DNA of 64,000 nt, from positions 1 to 64,000 of the forward strand of contig JAOCPU010000052.1 in the NCBI GenBank assembly GCA_035772785.1, read 5' to 3'. Shown here piece after piece: positions 21,328 through 33,649 of this stretch. Position 1 is the first letter of the stretch, and the number at the start of each line of letters is the position of its first letter. Origin of the DNA: Phlebiopsis flavidoalba (Eukaryota > Basidiomycota > Agaricomycetes > Polyporales > Phanerochaetaceae). The position numbers were made by a program, and so were the translations under genes. The notes under the pieces are model-generated. The model saw nothing but the letters and a program-made list of their open reading frames with translations, ran no database searches and was not told the DNA's origin.

Positions 21328-22009
21328 CTAGCAGAAGCCGCCATCCCGGCAGCGGTAATACCATACGAGGGCCTTCCAGTCAGGAAGACTGAACCAGGCC
21401 TGCTTGTTGTTTCCGCACTGGTTCTGAACCATGCCGATGTAGCTCGCCACGTTCGAGCCGGGAATGTTCTGGCCGTGGCCGTAGTCGCAGCCGTACGCGA
21501 CGGCGGTGCCGGACACGAACGAGATCGCGTGGTAGAACTGCTGGTTCGCGTTGAGCGTGTTCGCGAGGCCCTGGATCGCGGCCGTGCGTCGTCTCCCGCG
21601 TCGAAAGTCAGAGGCTCTGTCCTGGCAATAAACGCCGTACGGCGCGCGTTTGTGGTGGCCGGAGAAGAGGAAAAGGGCTTAGGCGGGTGGAAGTGGCGCG
21701 GGGCGGCTCGACTGTGTGGGGTTCGAGCCATCTGGCGCAGTCTTTGGGCCCGGTTTCGTGTTCTGGATGAAAAGCCCGGGCTCCGCTCTTTGTGGACGCG
21801 GCCGAGGTGTGGTTCTTCTGGCCTGGGTGCTCGCCGTGGTACGTGGTAACTACCGAGCCGTCGAGGGCGACGTGTTGTGAGTGTACCAGCCCTCCTGGGC
21901 GTTGGGGTCATGCGCGAACAGACCCTTGGACGGGTTGGTGGTCGTATGGGGCGGCGGAAACGGAGGTGGCGACAGCGAAAAGAGCAATGAGCGTGGTGGT
22001 GAACTTCAT
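21328..22009 (-). CDS. Small secreted cysteine-containing protein
   Basis: N-terminus MKFTTTLIALFAVATSVSAA is a clear signal peptide with a cleavage site after SAA, so the product is exported. After frame changes in the middle, the C-terminal half reads AAIQGLANTLNANQQFYHAI, then GTAVAYGCDYGHGQN, then NVASYIGMVQNQCGNN, then WFSLPDWKA and a terminal GGFC before TAG (21328-21330). It keeps at least four Cys, likely in disulphides. The GC-rich middle has lost the frame. I do not recognise a characterised family; small secreted proteins like this are common in Agaricomycetes and most are undescribed. It lies directly downstream of element R2, transcribed towards it. Confidence 0.72.
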
Positions 22010-22149
22010 ATCGATGACTTGTCGTGAATGAAAAAGGTGGTAAAGGGTGGGTAGATGAAGAAGGGGATTAAAAGGAGTGGGTAAGAGAGCTTGAACGTTC
22101 AACGTTGGACTGCCGGAGTCTGGGTTGAACTCTGGGCGGAAGGCGGCTG

Positions 22150-22157
22150 CTTTTATA
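22150..22157 (-). promoter_or_regulatory. TATA box of the secreted protein gene
   Basis: TATAAAAG on the minus strand lies about 140 nt upstream of the ATG at 22009, a plausible distance given a leader of about 110 nt. Confidence 0.55.
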
Positions 22158-23898
22158 CTCGTCACTCGGGTTGGGGATGCCCTCCGGCATGAAGTATGAA
22201 AAAGCGCAATAACCCACAACAATGCCGTCCCCACTGTAGATCTCGGCACAAGCATACCATACCTCAGCGCCAGGAGTTTTGTGTGGTTCGAGTGCGCTTC
22301 GGGCGATGATACACCCTTGGCTATCGTGTATCACTGCTGGCGCACTTGAGCGTCGTGCTTCATTCCTTCGTGCGAAATTCCCGACACGGAAGATATTGAA
22401 TGTGGCCGTCTGTCACCGACCAGTCATTGCGTCTTCATCTGGTCATTGGTCCGAAATTTCGTACATCAGGGAGCTCACCGTCAAGTATATCAAGCGCAAG
22501 TGACGATTTGGACGGTAGGTTGCTCCACCTCAAAATTCCACATGCAGTGTGTAGATTAGTGTTATCTGAGAAGTACCTTCCGGCGATAATTATCAAAAAG
22601 GCCATGGAATGTATCATCATGGTCGGTGCTATCACAAGCAAGCTGAGGCTGCGTGATGCCTGGCCGCATCCGACTCGGTAGCGTCTACACGTTCTGACCG
22701 TGAGCGCGGATGAGTTACCAGGAAACAGAGATACTTTTGATTTCTGAAGCAAGCGGTGCATCATGTGAGGTGTTCTGGCGGTGCTGCGTGTGTTGAAGAT
22801 AAAACAATTTAATCCAACACCGCCAGAGGACCTAGAGGTACTGACAGCAAGCATCAGCGTAACATGCCTTGAAGAATGATATCGCTATTGGCCACGCACT
22901 CTCGGGTTACATGGGCTCCCCGTATATTCCGACTCTGCCTGGTTTACAAGCCGTTGTCCGTTCTTCTCGGGTCAAGTCAGATGATGTCCGACGCGTTGGG
23001 CGGTTAAAAAAAGCAAGAAAGAAGGTTATGTGAAGCAAACACACGATGTCCGCTGCTTTGAGGAAATCATACGTTTCGCTGAGACTCAGAGCGGTGACAA
23101 TGTCTTATCTCTCACGTTCAAGTTGAAGAGGACGACCATGGAGTCCCAGTTGACGGCTTTGTGTAAAGTGGGCTGGCGTTGACTAAGGTTTCTGCGAACC
23201 CAATGTGTTTGCATATGTATCCATGATAACGTCGAGTTGAGCAAAGTGCAGAGGTGAGTACACAGTGAATGTACATAGTGGTAAGCCTCCGATACGGTGT
23301 TCGAAAAAGCTAAGTTGCACAGTAAATACCTCCCCTTGATCATTTTAAGCAGAAACTACGTACGTTTTTCTCCGTGCTGAGGTGCAAAGCGAGCAATCTG
23401 AGTGAGTGCAAAGTCCTGGATCGTGGTCAACTTGAAGCGTTCAAATTCAAACCCGACATTGATCAGACTCAGGGCGGGTCGGCATTTGCCGTAATAGACG
23501 CCTAGGTACGACGCGGATACTAATTGCTGGCAGGCCTCGCGCCGCGACATTGTCATCATGTCTTGACCTTCGCATTCAACAGAGCTGGCTTGTTATGTCA
23601 TTTTTTTGTGAGTCGTGCTCAAATTCGATGTGCCTTTGAATTCACTAAAGTGATAGGTCAACGTGTACTCTTCGTTGGAGCTGGAAACGTATCTCCTCTC
23701 CGTACTCATTGACCATGTGCCGCGCCGCGTCATTAGTTGCTCGGGCGGAGTGCATCCCGCCCGGTGAAAGTGCGTACGCCAATCCCGCGGGACAATCTTC
23801 GCCAAGGTCGCTATACGCGCGCGTGTCTGAGTCAAACCGTGATGTGAACCACGCACAACAATGTCGCGGGCCGTACCTGCACTCGGCGGGATCGGACC

Positions 23899-23905
23899 TA
23901 TAAAT
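23899..23905 (+). promoter_or_regulatory. TATA box of the SDR gene
   Basis: TATAAAT lies 114 nt upstream of the ATG at 24019. Confidence 0.5.
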
Positions 23906-24018
23906 GCGGGAGGTCGCCAAAGGGCAGGGGACGCAACCCCCCACCATTCTTTTAGGTCTTTGTTCGGCGTTGAACTCAAAATGGGAATTTTGCTTCGTCT
24001 TTGAGAATCACTTGGGCT

Positions 24019-25367
24019 ATGTTACGGGTTCTTTTCCCGCCCACGTCCAAGTTCGCGGTGCAGGATATACCAGATTTTGAGGGACGGGTGGCCATCGTGA
24101 CTGGTGAGTCTTGTTCACGCTCTTATGCTATGTATCTTCAACGTGGCTACAGGCGGTAACACCGGCATCGGCAAAGAGACAGTCAAGGCGCGTCGAATAT
24201 CATTTTCTGACTTATCATGTAACTCATGATTTACACAATAGGCTCTGCTAGAACACAATGCAAAAGTGTATCTTGCTGCGCGAAGCAAGTCTAAAGCAGA
24301 GGCTGCCATAGCAGATCTGAAGGCCGAAACTGGCAAGGAGGCCATCTTTCTCGAGTTGGACTTGTCCAGCCTCGCCTCCGTACGGAGGGCCGCAGAGCAA
24401 TTTCTTGGAAAGGAGCATGAGCTGCACATCCTCTTCAACAATGCGTGAGCAGCAATATTGCTCCCGCATTGCTCCTTGCAACTGACTGTAGTGCATAGTG
24501 GTGTAATGTGGCCACCACTCGAGCAACTGACCCCGGAAGGCTTCGATATGCAGTGGGGCACGAATGTCACGGGTTCGTAAAATCGCAAAGCATACAGCGC
24601 GTTTTGGTCTTATTCATATCCAAACAGGTCACTTTCTCTTCACCGAGCTGCTCACACCAGCCCTCGCCGCCGGCGCGAAGTCTTCCCCGGACCACCACTC
24701 GCGTGTCGTCACAACATCCAGCTCGGGAGCGTACTTTGCCGAGGGTATCAATTGGGAAACCCTCCAAGAGCACCCAAATCGATACAAAAATGGGTCAAAA
24801 AGCGTTGTACTTTCAAAGTAAACTGGTAAGGCAGATAGTTTCACGTCACGATCATGGTGTTTAATAGGCGTTCAGGGTAACGCTGTCGTGGCGAGGGAAG
24901 CAGCGAGGCGGTATGCGGACAAGGGAATACTTTCGTACGCTGTTGACCCAGGTAGGTTTTGAGTTTCTTCGTAGGCGTGCGCGCGGTGATTAAGCGTCAT
25001 TTGTAGGTTCAATCAAGACAGAGCTGCAGCGTTATGCCTCGTCATTCGAGAAGTGGGCACTGGTAGGTGTCAATGTGAACGTAAATTCCGTGTTACTGAT
25101 CAGCTCCTCAGGATTTTGTACTATTCCCTCCTGCATTCGGCGCCCTCACGCAGCTCTGGGCAGGGACAATGCCAGATACGCTTCAGCTGAACGGCGAGGT
25201 ATGTTTTATATCACATATGTTCGGCGAATGAGAATAACTAATAGAGCTGTGCGCCTAGTTCCTCGTCCCCTGGGCGCGTCTTGGGAGGTGCCGCGACGAG
25301 ATGTATGACCTAAAGCTCGGGAGAACAGCTCTGGGCATGCTTGGAGGAGCAAACTAAAGGCCACTGA
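24019..25367 (+). CDS. Short-chain dehydrogenase/reductase
   Basis: NAD(P)-dependent oxidoreductase of the classical SDR fold, close to fungal retinol dehydrogenase/WW-oxidoreductase-like enzymes. Exons read [23 protein letters not shown], then [11 protein letters not shown] (the TGxxxGIG cofactor loop), [54 protein letters not shown] (catalytic Ser), KALYFQSKL (the YxxxK motif, visible once an extra A in the run at 24786-24790 is discounted), [25 protein letters not shown] and a C-terminal [11 protein letters not shown] with TGA at 25365-25367. At least six short introns. One of them (24188-24241) appears to use a GC donor. The substrate is unknown. Confidence 0.93.
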
Positions 25368-26383
25368 TTGCCTTGTTCCTGCACTCTCGTTTGGTACGCC
25401 GCCGGCGGCCATACATATACCTGTCTTCCTTTTGGTCCATTTGACCAAGGTCGCGTCTCCGAGCTGCTAATTGGCGTCTCTGCCAAGAGGCGTTGCAGCG
25501 TTAGACGAATGTGTCCGGATGGTGGTTCGGAGCCTGGGACTTACGTACTGGGCATTGCCACTGCCCGCCGCCGGTCGTGTAGCAATGAAACTGATAGAGT
25601 AGAAATATGTTGTCTATGCTATATCCTGTAAAGTAGTCAAGCACCATCTAGTCGTTTGTATCCTAACTACGACAAGCGACTGGCCCCTGTCATGTCGCTC
25701 ACTGCAGCGACCGGCCGCAAGGAGGTCAAGGAAGCCGATCGCGGCCGCACACCACCGCTGACGGAAGCAAAAAAATCTGGGGGAGGAGACGATTGGTTTG
25801 TTTTAAATTACGGAGCCTGCCTCGCGCAGCCTTGTCTCCTTCCTTCCTCCTCTCTGCCCCCTCTGCCCGCACGCGTTATTCTCGCTCGCGCTATAATTGC
25901 CCGCGCTCGCCGACCCGACGATGTACCGACACGAAGACGCTCTCGAAGCTCGTCCAGCTCGGGCTCTCGGAGAGCGACGCCCGCACGCGCTCGAGGTGTG
26001 TGCGAGACCGTCTGCGGACGAGGCTGTTGCTGACCGCGGGGGCTGTGGGCAGCACAAGGGCGGACGGGTCGAGGAGGCAGCCGACTTTGTGAGTCGCGAA
26101 TATAAAAATAATCACATTATTGTTTTGGCTTTTGGGTTGCAAGGGGCGGCGGCGGCAGAGGGATGATGTGTCGCGCGAGAAGGGCTCCTTGGGCAACACA
26201 GAACGGATCTTTGGGCCGCATTCAGCCATCCTCGACTTCATTCCCCTGTAACATCGCTGACCGCTTTCCCACAGGCATTCCTCGAGACTCGCGAGCAAGC
26301 CTGAGGTGAGCCCGCAGCTTCAGTTCTCTCTCTCTATTCTTGCCCACCACCATCCCCCCGCACGCTGCCGCCCCGTTCCACCC
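25368..26383. other. Intergenic region before the stress protein gene
   Basis: Contains CT-rich tracts (about 25850 and 26310-26400) of the kind seen in fungal promoters. Open frames near 25.7 and 25.9 kb on both strands show no family signal. Confidence 0.45.
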
Positions 26384-28530
26384 ATGGCCGCGTCCTCGTC
26401 GTCGCTAGACCCATGATGCCCGCGGAACAAAAAACGCAGCTGGATTGGCCAAATACAAGGACAAGGATTCGTCGAGCGCGAGTCTGCCCACTCCGCAGGA
26501 GGGACGCGAGTTGGTCATACCATCACCCCCTTGCGCGTCCTCCTCCACCCATACGCCATTGGGCGGCGGGCCCCTTCAAGCGATCCAATTCCTCTGTTTT
26601 CTCTAGAATCATCTACATCCCGTCCTACCACTCCTACCCGCCGCTGGTCCAGCTCTACCTCTCTGCTGACCAAGGAAGAACTTGGACCAACAGGCCTCCC
26701 AGATAATCACCAACGCCCTCGACCGCACCACATCGCGACAGCAGCAGCAGTCCAAGAGCAGCAGCAACACCGGCTCCTTTTCCAAGATGTCCCTCTCGTC
26801 CATGATGGGCGGCCTCTCCGCGCTTTCGCTCTCCCGCAACGAGCGCGGCCCGCTCGGCAACCAAGGACAAGGAGAAGGACAAAGCACGTGCGCCGCTCGT
26901 CGTCGTACGCGGGCCGCCAGGACGACGAGTCCGACGGCGCCCCTCCACGCGCGCACGCGCAGCCAGTCGCCGTTTCCGCCTGCGCCGCACGCGCAGCACG
27001 CGCGACTCGAGCCCGACGGTCGAGGCGCTCACGCAGTCGGACGTCGAGTCAGACGTGGAGGTGAACCGCATCCGGCCGCGGAACAACGCCTTCTCGGTCG
27101 CGCAGTCTTCGGACGACGAGGACTCGAGCGAGGAGGACGAAGAGTCGGACGAGGAGTGCCTGGAGCGAGGGCGACCAGTTCGACACCGTCACCGAGAAGA
27201 ACACGGAGCGCAACGCCCTCGTCCCCGCGGACCGCGTCGGCGACGACACCGTCGACTTCCCTGACCCCCTCGGCGAGGGCCGTCAACGTCGTCATTCCCC
27301 CCGAGCCCTACTTCCCCTCGACGCTCAACTCGGGGCGCGCGCAACCCCGCGCACCCGGCGCAAGTCCACCCGCCCACACGACACGTTGCCCCTCGACACC
27401 TCCCGGCCTATCTTCCAGCGCGATCGATGCACGATCACGCTTACCCCACGGCGCCCCCGACAAGATCGCGGAGGAATCGGGTCGGCGGCCAAAACGCTAC
27501 GTCCTCGCGAGCGACTTGAGTGACGAGAGTAGATACGCTCTGGAATGGGGGAATTGGTACCGTGCTGAGGGATGGCGACGAACTGTGAGCACCCATCTAT
27601 AATATACTCTGCGGTGTGTATACTCACTGAAACATAAGGCTCATCATCACCATCATTGAGAACGAAGACAAGGTTGACCCCCCCTCATCCCAAACCCGAA
27701 CGACCGAATGACCAAGCTGCGCTCTCAGCAAGAGGTGCGGTCCGAAGCTTGTCACGAAGCCGATGATTGATTGACCGAATATGTTTAGCGACAAGGCATG
27801 GCCTACATTCTAGTGCGGCAAGCGACAAGCCTCCTTCAACGGACACATCTGCATGTTACCGTGTCGTGCCAGGCATGGCATGCAAAAAATGCTCGGCATA
27901 TGCTACTAGGTGCGTTGATTTTTGAGTGGCATGGGCTCCGCACTAAACAAAGGAATAGACATCGTGGACTATGTTGAGCCTGTCATGCTCATCGTGGGCT
28001 CTCGTGGTCTCGGAAATCTCAAGGGGTAAGCTCTGCATAACTATGCATCCTCTCACCGATGGCTCACACTGTTGAATAGTATCCTGCTTGGATCGACATC
28101 ACACTATCTCATTCAGGTGAGTGGGTAAGCCGCCATCTATATTTCCAGCGCTAACGACTCGTCCGACTCTAGAAATGCTCAGTCCCAGTAATGGTTACGA
28201 CGCCCAGGTAGTAAAACCAAATCCTGCGCCTAAACTGACCCACTCCCCAGGTCGCCCGCCGCAGACTGAAACGCCCCCCGCGCCCGCTCCGCCCACCTCG
28301 CGACACACCGCGCCGCGCGTCTCGCTCGCCGAGGCCGGCATCGACCGTGTCGCGACCAAGGTGGACCAGGACGTCGCGAGCATGCGCGAGCAGGTCGAGC
28401 GCGACGTACGAGCACGACCACCACGCCGGAGCAGGTCGAGATGGAGGACGAGGCGTACGCCGAGGGGCGACGCGGAGCCCGAGAGAGCAGCGGCACGGCG
28501 CCGCTGGGCAGGAAGGTCGCCGGGACGTAG
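26384..28530 (+). CDS. Universal stress protein (UspA domain) with long disordered N-terminus
   Basis: The C-terminal third carries a UspA-type nucleotide-binding fold: KRYVLASDLSDESRYALEWG (about 27500), LIITIIENEDKVD (about 27645), then LQRTHLHVTVSCQAWHAKN, VMLIVGSRGLGN (the G-rich nucleotide-binding loop, about 27995) and GILLGSTSHYLIQ with KCSVPV after it (about 28100-28185). After it comes a tail ending SLAEAGIDRV..VEMEDEAYAEG and GRKVAGT, stop TAG at 28528-28530. The N-terminal region is low-complexity: Ser and Gln runs near 26740, acidic DEDSSEEDEESDEE near 27120, and Pro/Arg tracts. Fungal proteins of this architecture are poorly characterised. The start MAASSSSLDP is the best methionine after the CT-rich promoter. 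Several frame changes occur in the GC-rich 26.8-27.4 kb part. Confidence 0.85.
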
Positions 28531-28804
28531 AGGTGATATTAGGTGGGGTGGATGTGTAGGGTTATTATAAAGGAATATGGGGTAATGCGATGTAAAGTGT
28601 ATAATACACACGAGGAATGGTGAATTATTCGGGCTTGGATGGGAGAGTGTCGTCCGAGGGCGTTGCTGACTCTGCCGGAGTACTTGAGGGCTCGGAAGGA
28701 CTCGATAGGTTGTCAGCCGTGGGTGCGTCCAATTGGGCTCTCGAGAGACGTCGCCGGTTTCTCTCGTCGCGTTTTGGAGCCTCGGTTTACTGCCATCATG
28801 GCTG

Positions 28805-31800
28805 TCAAAGTCTTGATGACAGCGCTTTTCCGATATTAATAGAGGCACATAGGGCTGTCCTTCCGTGGCCTCCGTGGGTGTGTCCATCTTCTGGGAGTCT
28901 CTGCGTGCGCCAACAACTCTTTCTCTCCTTCAGGCAGGAGCAATCCCACCTTTGGAGATTATTGCCGACACGCTCGGCCGCAGCTTGCCTACGCTGTTCC
29001 CATTCTTCCTTCTCTGCGGCACCCCAGAGTCGTTCTGCTTGTTTGACCAGCACCTCTTGCCCGCTCGTGGCATTCTAGGCTCAACACACGCCTCTTGCTC
29101 GCTCGGTGCGTTCTGCTTCACCAGCTCCTGATACTCGTCCTGTGCGTCCTTGGCAGTAGCGGTGCTTGATACCCCTTCCACACGCCCTTCGCAGCAGCTC
29201 TGCTAGTCGGGGCCGCCTGCGCACGCTCCTCGACCGGCTCGCCCCACACGACCTTCTTCTCGCCCGCCATACAGGCGGGTCGTGCGCCTCCGTCTCCGCG
29301 CGTCCCGCGCAGCGCGACGGGTGCGGAGAGCCTGCACACGGCCGTCGGCCTTGCGGAAGCGCTGAGGGCGGAAGGCAGCCTTGCTCGCGCGCAGGTCGCC
29401 GCCGCCGAAGTCCATCGCCAGTCCCAGAGCTCTGCCATCTGCTTCACACGCTGACGCCCTGTGGTAGCTTCCAGGGCAGCAGCTGCCGCTTGAGTGCCTT
29501 GTCTGCGCGTGCGCGGATCTGCTCGAAGCTGTCGGGCGACTGCGCGATCGTGTATGAGACAGTCCCTACAGCGATGGTTAGTGGAGATGTGGAGATGTGA
29601 GGGTAGGGGTGTACGCACAGTCTTCATCGGGGAGCTTGTCAGCGACGTCCTCGCCATCAGTAAACTTTCCAGCGACCATGTTGTGCAGCGAAATGCTCAG
29701 CTCGACAATCGGCTTTTCATTCTTTGGCCCGTCCCATGTCAGCGGCGATGCCCAAACGAGCAACTTGCCCTTCTTCGGAGCGGCTTCGAATATGCACTCG
29801 ATGTGCTACGTACCAGCATAAGACGAATGATAGCGCAAGATGTCAAGTGAGGGCTCACCCGTGAAGGGAAGTGGTGGAAACCACAATCTCCAACATGGTA
29901 GCCTCGAGGATTTGTATACACTTCTCAAACACCATTGGGCCAACGGCAGAGGTTACCGTACAGACGTTCGTCCATCTCTTCCAGCGGAACGTACTGCACA
30001 CCAAATATTCTGTGTTAGCTTGTAGCTCGGTGTTATGTGTACGCGCGATAAACATGCCGTCCATGTTGCCGATGCGAGCCTGGAAGCTGAAGACTGGTTC
30101 AGCCGGATTGAAGTTATAGGAATGGAGGTAATCCCACCTGAACTTGAGGAAAGCGGAGCAGATCAGGTCGTAATATTCCCGCTCAAAGCTCTCAAGTAGA
30201 CCATGATTCTTTTTGATGAGATATCCAGAGTTTTGCTGCACGATTGTGAGCTCGAGGAGACAATGTAATGCGGTCAAACACACCTCCCAGTTTGTATATG
30301 TCTTTCCGAATAGGAAGACATGCGCGGGTTTTGATGTCAAATATACCGGTACCGGGAACCCTGGGATCGTAGCAGTCCAGCTGCGCACGGGTGACTAACG
30401 ATCCAATCTAAACGAATGAGACTAAGCAACAACTCGCTACTAAGAAACGACTGGGTCAACATACTTTAGCGTATCGATACGCCTCCTTTCTATCGTCAGT
30501 TTCAGTGATGGGGGCGACGACGACCGTAATAAAGGTTTAAATTCATCTTCTGGAAGGGTCAGGAATTTTTCCAGCATAGTTCCCTGTATGCGAGGAAGTG
30601 GTTTATCGTTCGGTTAAATCGTAGGTGGGACTGAGCTACGAACCATCCATGTCAAAATGTTTTGTCAGTTGTCTCGGAGTCAATGCGAGTAGGAATCGGT
30701 AGAGTACACTCCTTCGCGGTGCCATAGCACTACAGTAGACCGGGATCGTCTGCGCATACGAAAAGGTTCGTGGCTAAACGTGTTAGTCCATTTTCGTGAG
30801 CTCCAGTGCTTTCGGTTCTCAGCACTCATCCGCGAATGCTGTCGCTAAGAACTGAGGTATCGACATTTCTAGCCCTAGGAGAGCGCAAGGGTATATTGAG
30901 ACAGCATGCCCGTCAACGATGAGGTTGAGCCAGCAAATCTAGCCCCATGCTGCTTGGCGAGACTATGGAGATCCTATGATGAGGGATTAGACCATGAGAC
31001 CCCAAGAATGAGGTACTCACCCTATCGCGCGAGCTTTTGATAAAGCCGGAGACTCTGGCGAAGTCAAACTCTTTCAAGTCAGGAACTTTCCTCGACATAA
31101 GGCGTGAAGTTGTACACCCGTGAGCGCGTGGATCACGAATCCAGGATACACCAGGGCTAAAGTAGTTCTCAGTTTGACATGTGACAAATAAGTTTCGACT
31201 GGACTTTACTTGAACAGGGCACGGTCCTAAGCCGTGTGCTAACCGCGCTACGGGTCTATGCTCACTAGGGGAGGAGACAGGTCTGGTAAAAGTGATTAAA
31301 CACGAATGAGGACGAAGGGATAACGGGGGCCGGTGGCACATACCCTGTACAGGTCAGTCCTTCTTCGTGTGGGGGAATCAAGCCTCGGACCATTCGCAGA
31401 GGAGTTCGCGGGGTCCGACCCAGTGTCTCCAAAAGCGTGGTTCATCTTGAGAGGATTCGGATGGCTTTCAACTCTGAAAGATTTTTCAAATGAGTTTAAA
31501 AGTTTGGACGGAGGAGCGTACTATCTTCGCCCCAGTCTTCTTTCCAGAACTGAGCACTCCCCAAGCTCGTGTGTCTTCCTTGCTGCCCTCTTTCTTTGTT
31601 TGTTGTAGAAGATGCGGAGACTTTTTTCTTCTTAGGGACACTTTTCTTAACACGGGGGCAGTCGAAAGCACCAGCGAGCGGTCACGAGGACTTCGCTCGT
31701 TGTACGTGACGAAGGCTCTGTCGATTGGGCAGAGTCGTCGCTAGGCTCTGGTACTTCGGCATTCTGAAGTTTGGCCTAGTTTGGCCAGTTTTCCGCTTGC

Positions 31801-32068
31801 GACGCTTGGAGATTGGTACAGAAGGCTGGGCGGCATTACTCAGCTCAGCGGTGAATTCCTTTTGATACGGTGATGGCGTGGCGGAAGCGCGAGGGGAGGA
31901 GGAGGAGGAGGAGGAGAGGAGGAGGGAGGGAGGAGGAGAAGGGTCGTCTTGGGCTCTCTGAAGTTCTGCGGCCACGTGAGCAGCTCGCGCGTTGAGCAGG
32001 GAAGAGGTAACATTGCATCTTAATAGTCGTAATGAAAGCCTTCCAGACCTAAACTGAGACCTGAGCAT
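28805..32068 (-). CDS. PET127: Pet127-like mitochondrial RNA-processing protein
   Basis: Membrane-associated mitochondrial protein linked in yeast to 5' RNA processing; the family has been placed in the PD-(D/E)XK nuclease superfamily. The N-terminus MLRSQFRSGRLSLRLLR is basic and Ser/Arg/Leu-rich, like a mitochondrial presequence, followed by a poly-Ser run encoded by a GGA/GAG-type tract (31893-31936). Family blocks in order: PGVSWIRDPRA (about 31130), VPDLKEFDFARVSGFI (about 31070), FAGSTSSLTGMLS (about 30930), VVLWHREGVYSTDS (about 30740), TMLEKFLTLPEDEF (about 30560), QLDCYDPRVPGTGIFDIKTRA (the predicted nuclease core, about 30330), FSFQARIGNMDGMFIA (about 30060), PIVELSISLHNMVAGKF (about 29690), YTIAQSPDSFEQIRARADKA (about 29520). 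The C-terminal end is charged and its stop (28805) uncertain. Convergent with the stress protein gene. Confidence 0.85.
31893..31936. repeat. GGA/GAG microsatellite encoding poly-Ser in PET127
   Basis: A run of purine triplets on the plus strand reads as consecutive Ser codons on the minus strand, just after the presequence of the Pet127-like protein. Such runs vary readily in length. Confidence 0.8.
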
Positions 32069-32489
32069 GAACGGTATCTGTTGTATACGTTCGAGGTGAA
32101 ATACCGGCACACAGGGGACAGTTGACTGTGGTGACTCGCTGACCTTGAGTCGCGACAGCCACCAAGTAGTGCGTGCACCAGTTCCTTCACGACACTACCA
32201 GGGGGGGGAGGGGGGGGGGGTACTCTTGAGATCTCGCGTCAAGTCGCGTTGAATACCTGCAAAAAGTGCCTCGTTCGGCTGGCGGATAGAGAGAGGTCAC
32301 GGTCAATCTCCGAAAGTTCAGAATTCCGAGTGAAATGATCGGGTTGTGATGGCTAAGGTTAGGTAACCGTCTGTGACGCTGCCCGCAGTGCCGCGCTCGT
32401 CTGCATCTCTTACTCGTTCCGTCCAAGTGGCTTCACTAAATCTAGAGTGCGCTGGCAAGCACTCAATCTTTCTCTTCCCTCAGTCACCA

Positions 32490-33649
32490 ATGTTTTGTTC
32501 ATTCTTGAGCCTCGGTTTTGTCATTACTCTCAATGTTGGTTCTCAGGGGTGAACGCTCATATCTGTATGTATATGTGATAAGGAATATAACCCTTCTCTT
32601 TACGACCGCAGATTATTGTTCTTTTCTCGAAGGACAGACTGCTGAGATTACCATTGTCGGGCTGCAGTGTACAGTATACGCTCTGCCGTTCCAATGTTTC
32701 CATGACGCTGTAAGCTCAAAGCTAGCATAGGCATCTGGCAAGACCTCGCTAGTAAACGTCATCGGAAATGGACAAGTACGCACAGAGGTCACTGCTGTCT
32801 CTAGCACAAGAACTCACCAGAGTCCTGTCTACCCTTGCACGGCTAGTGGAGTGATAGATGTACGGTGCCCAGGCGCACGTTGCATTCCATTTCCGCAAGG
32901 TACGCAGAGGGAATGTTACCATGAAAATATGGGACCCTAGCAGGTGCGTTGCTCTTGTCTGTGCCGACCTGTATCCCTCAAACCGGGCTGCTCTGCGGGC
33001 AGGCCAACCAAGGTTAGTAGACCACCTCTATCCTGTATATCAGGGAGCTCATGAAAGCTTCCCAGGTACCGTTCGATTTGGGATCGCTACTGTGTAATGG
33101 CGTCGACGCTGTCGTGTAAGCCTTCAGCGTGTCACGGTGACCTTTCCGCTAACGCTGATTCCGCAGCTCTCGTAGTGGATTCAAGTGATTGTACTGCGCT
33201 TTACCGCTGTCCTGGTCGCGAACATGTTGCTAACAACGACATACTAGAGAGAAAAGTTCGAGACAGCAAAATTTGAACTGCATCACTCCTCGGTCAGCCA
33301 AGCCTGAAAGGTGTACCGTTGCTAGTAGTGAGTTAACCTCACAAGGCGGAGATCCAACGGCTAACCGAGAGACACAGCTGGGTCAACAAGAATGACTTGG
33401 AAGTACATGTATCAGTCCAAAGAGTTGATTCAAGCCCTGTTAGTAAAAAGACGAGCAAGTCTCATGCTCCAATGCTGATCCTACCCTTTAGAGATCTAGA
33501 TAAAATTCAGAACCGACCAGTATCAGTAAGTACACTTTCTTCGACGCGTTGCTTTGATTGCTGAAGACGATTCATGTAGTGCTATTCGTGTGAGCTTTGC
33601 TTATACCACGCTATATCCTAGTACTGACATCACCGGCACACACCCGTAG
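32490..33649 (+). CDS. ARL8: ARL8-like small GTPase
   Basis: Arf-family GTPase, known in other eukaryotes for lysosome/vacuole positioning. Exon pieces recovered: AEITIVGLQ (about 32640) joined across an intron to SGKTSLVNVIGNGQ (P-loop, about 32730-32775), FHFRKVRRGNVTMKIWDL (about 32885), AGQPR (about 33000), YRSIWDRYCNGVDAVV (about 33066), VVDSSD (about 33174), ELHHLLGQPSLKGVPLLV (about 33270), NKNDLEVHVSVQ (guanine-binding NKxD, about 33390), IQNRPVSCYS (about 33508). The switch I segment and the usual last strand with its C-terminal helix are not readable here, so the 3' end is provisional. The N-terminal exon is also uncertain: the ATG at 32490 or one at 32533. Convergent with RPN13. 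Confidence 0.82.

Larger units (their letters stand above)
22010..24018. other. Sparse region of about 2 kb
   Basis: Holds the promoter of the secreted protein gene (left) and of the SDR gene (right). In between, a minus-strand frame near 22.4-22.9 kb has a hydrophobic segment, a plus-strand frame near 23.05 kb and a minus-strand frame at 23.36-23.56 kb are open, but none joins into a recognisable protein. It may be decayed genic DNA. Confidence 0.4.

Noticed and set aside
31206..31262. Minus-strand tRNA-Leu-like anticodon arm (5-bp stem CACGG/CCGTG with a 7-nt loop)
   Set aside because: There is no T-arm with the GTTCRA consensus and no acceptor pairing. The stretch codes for the Pet127-like protein and the next bases are an intron donor.
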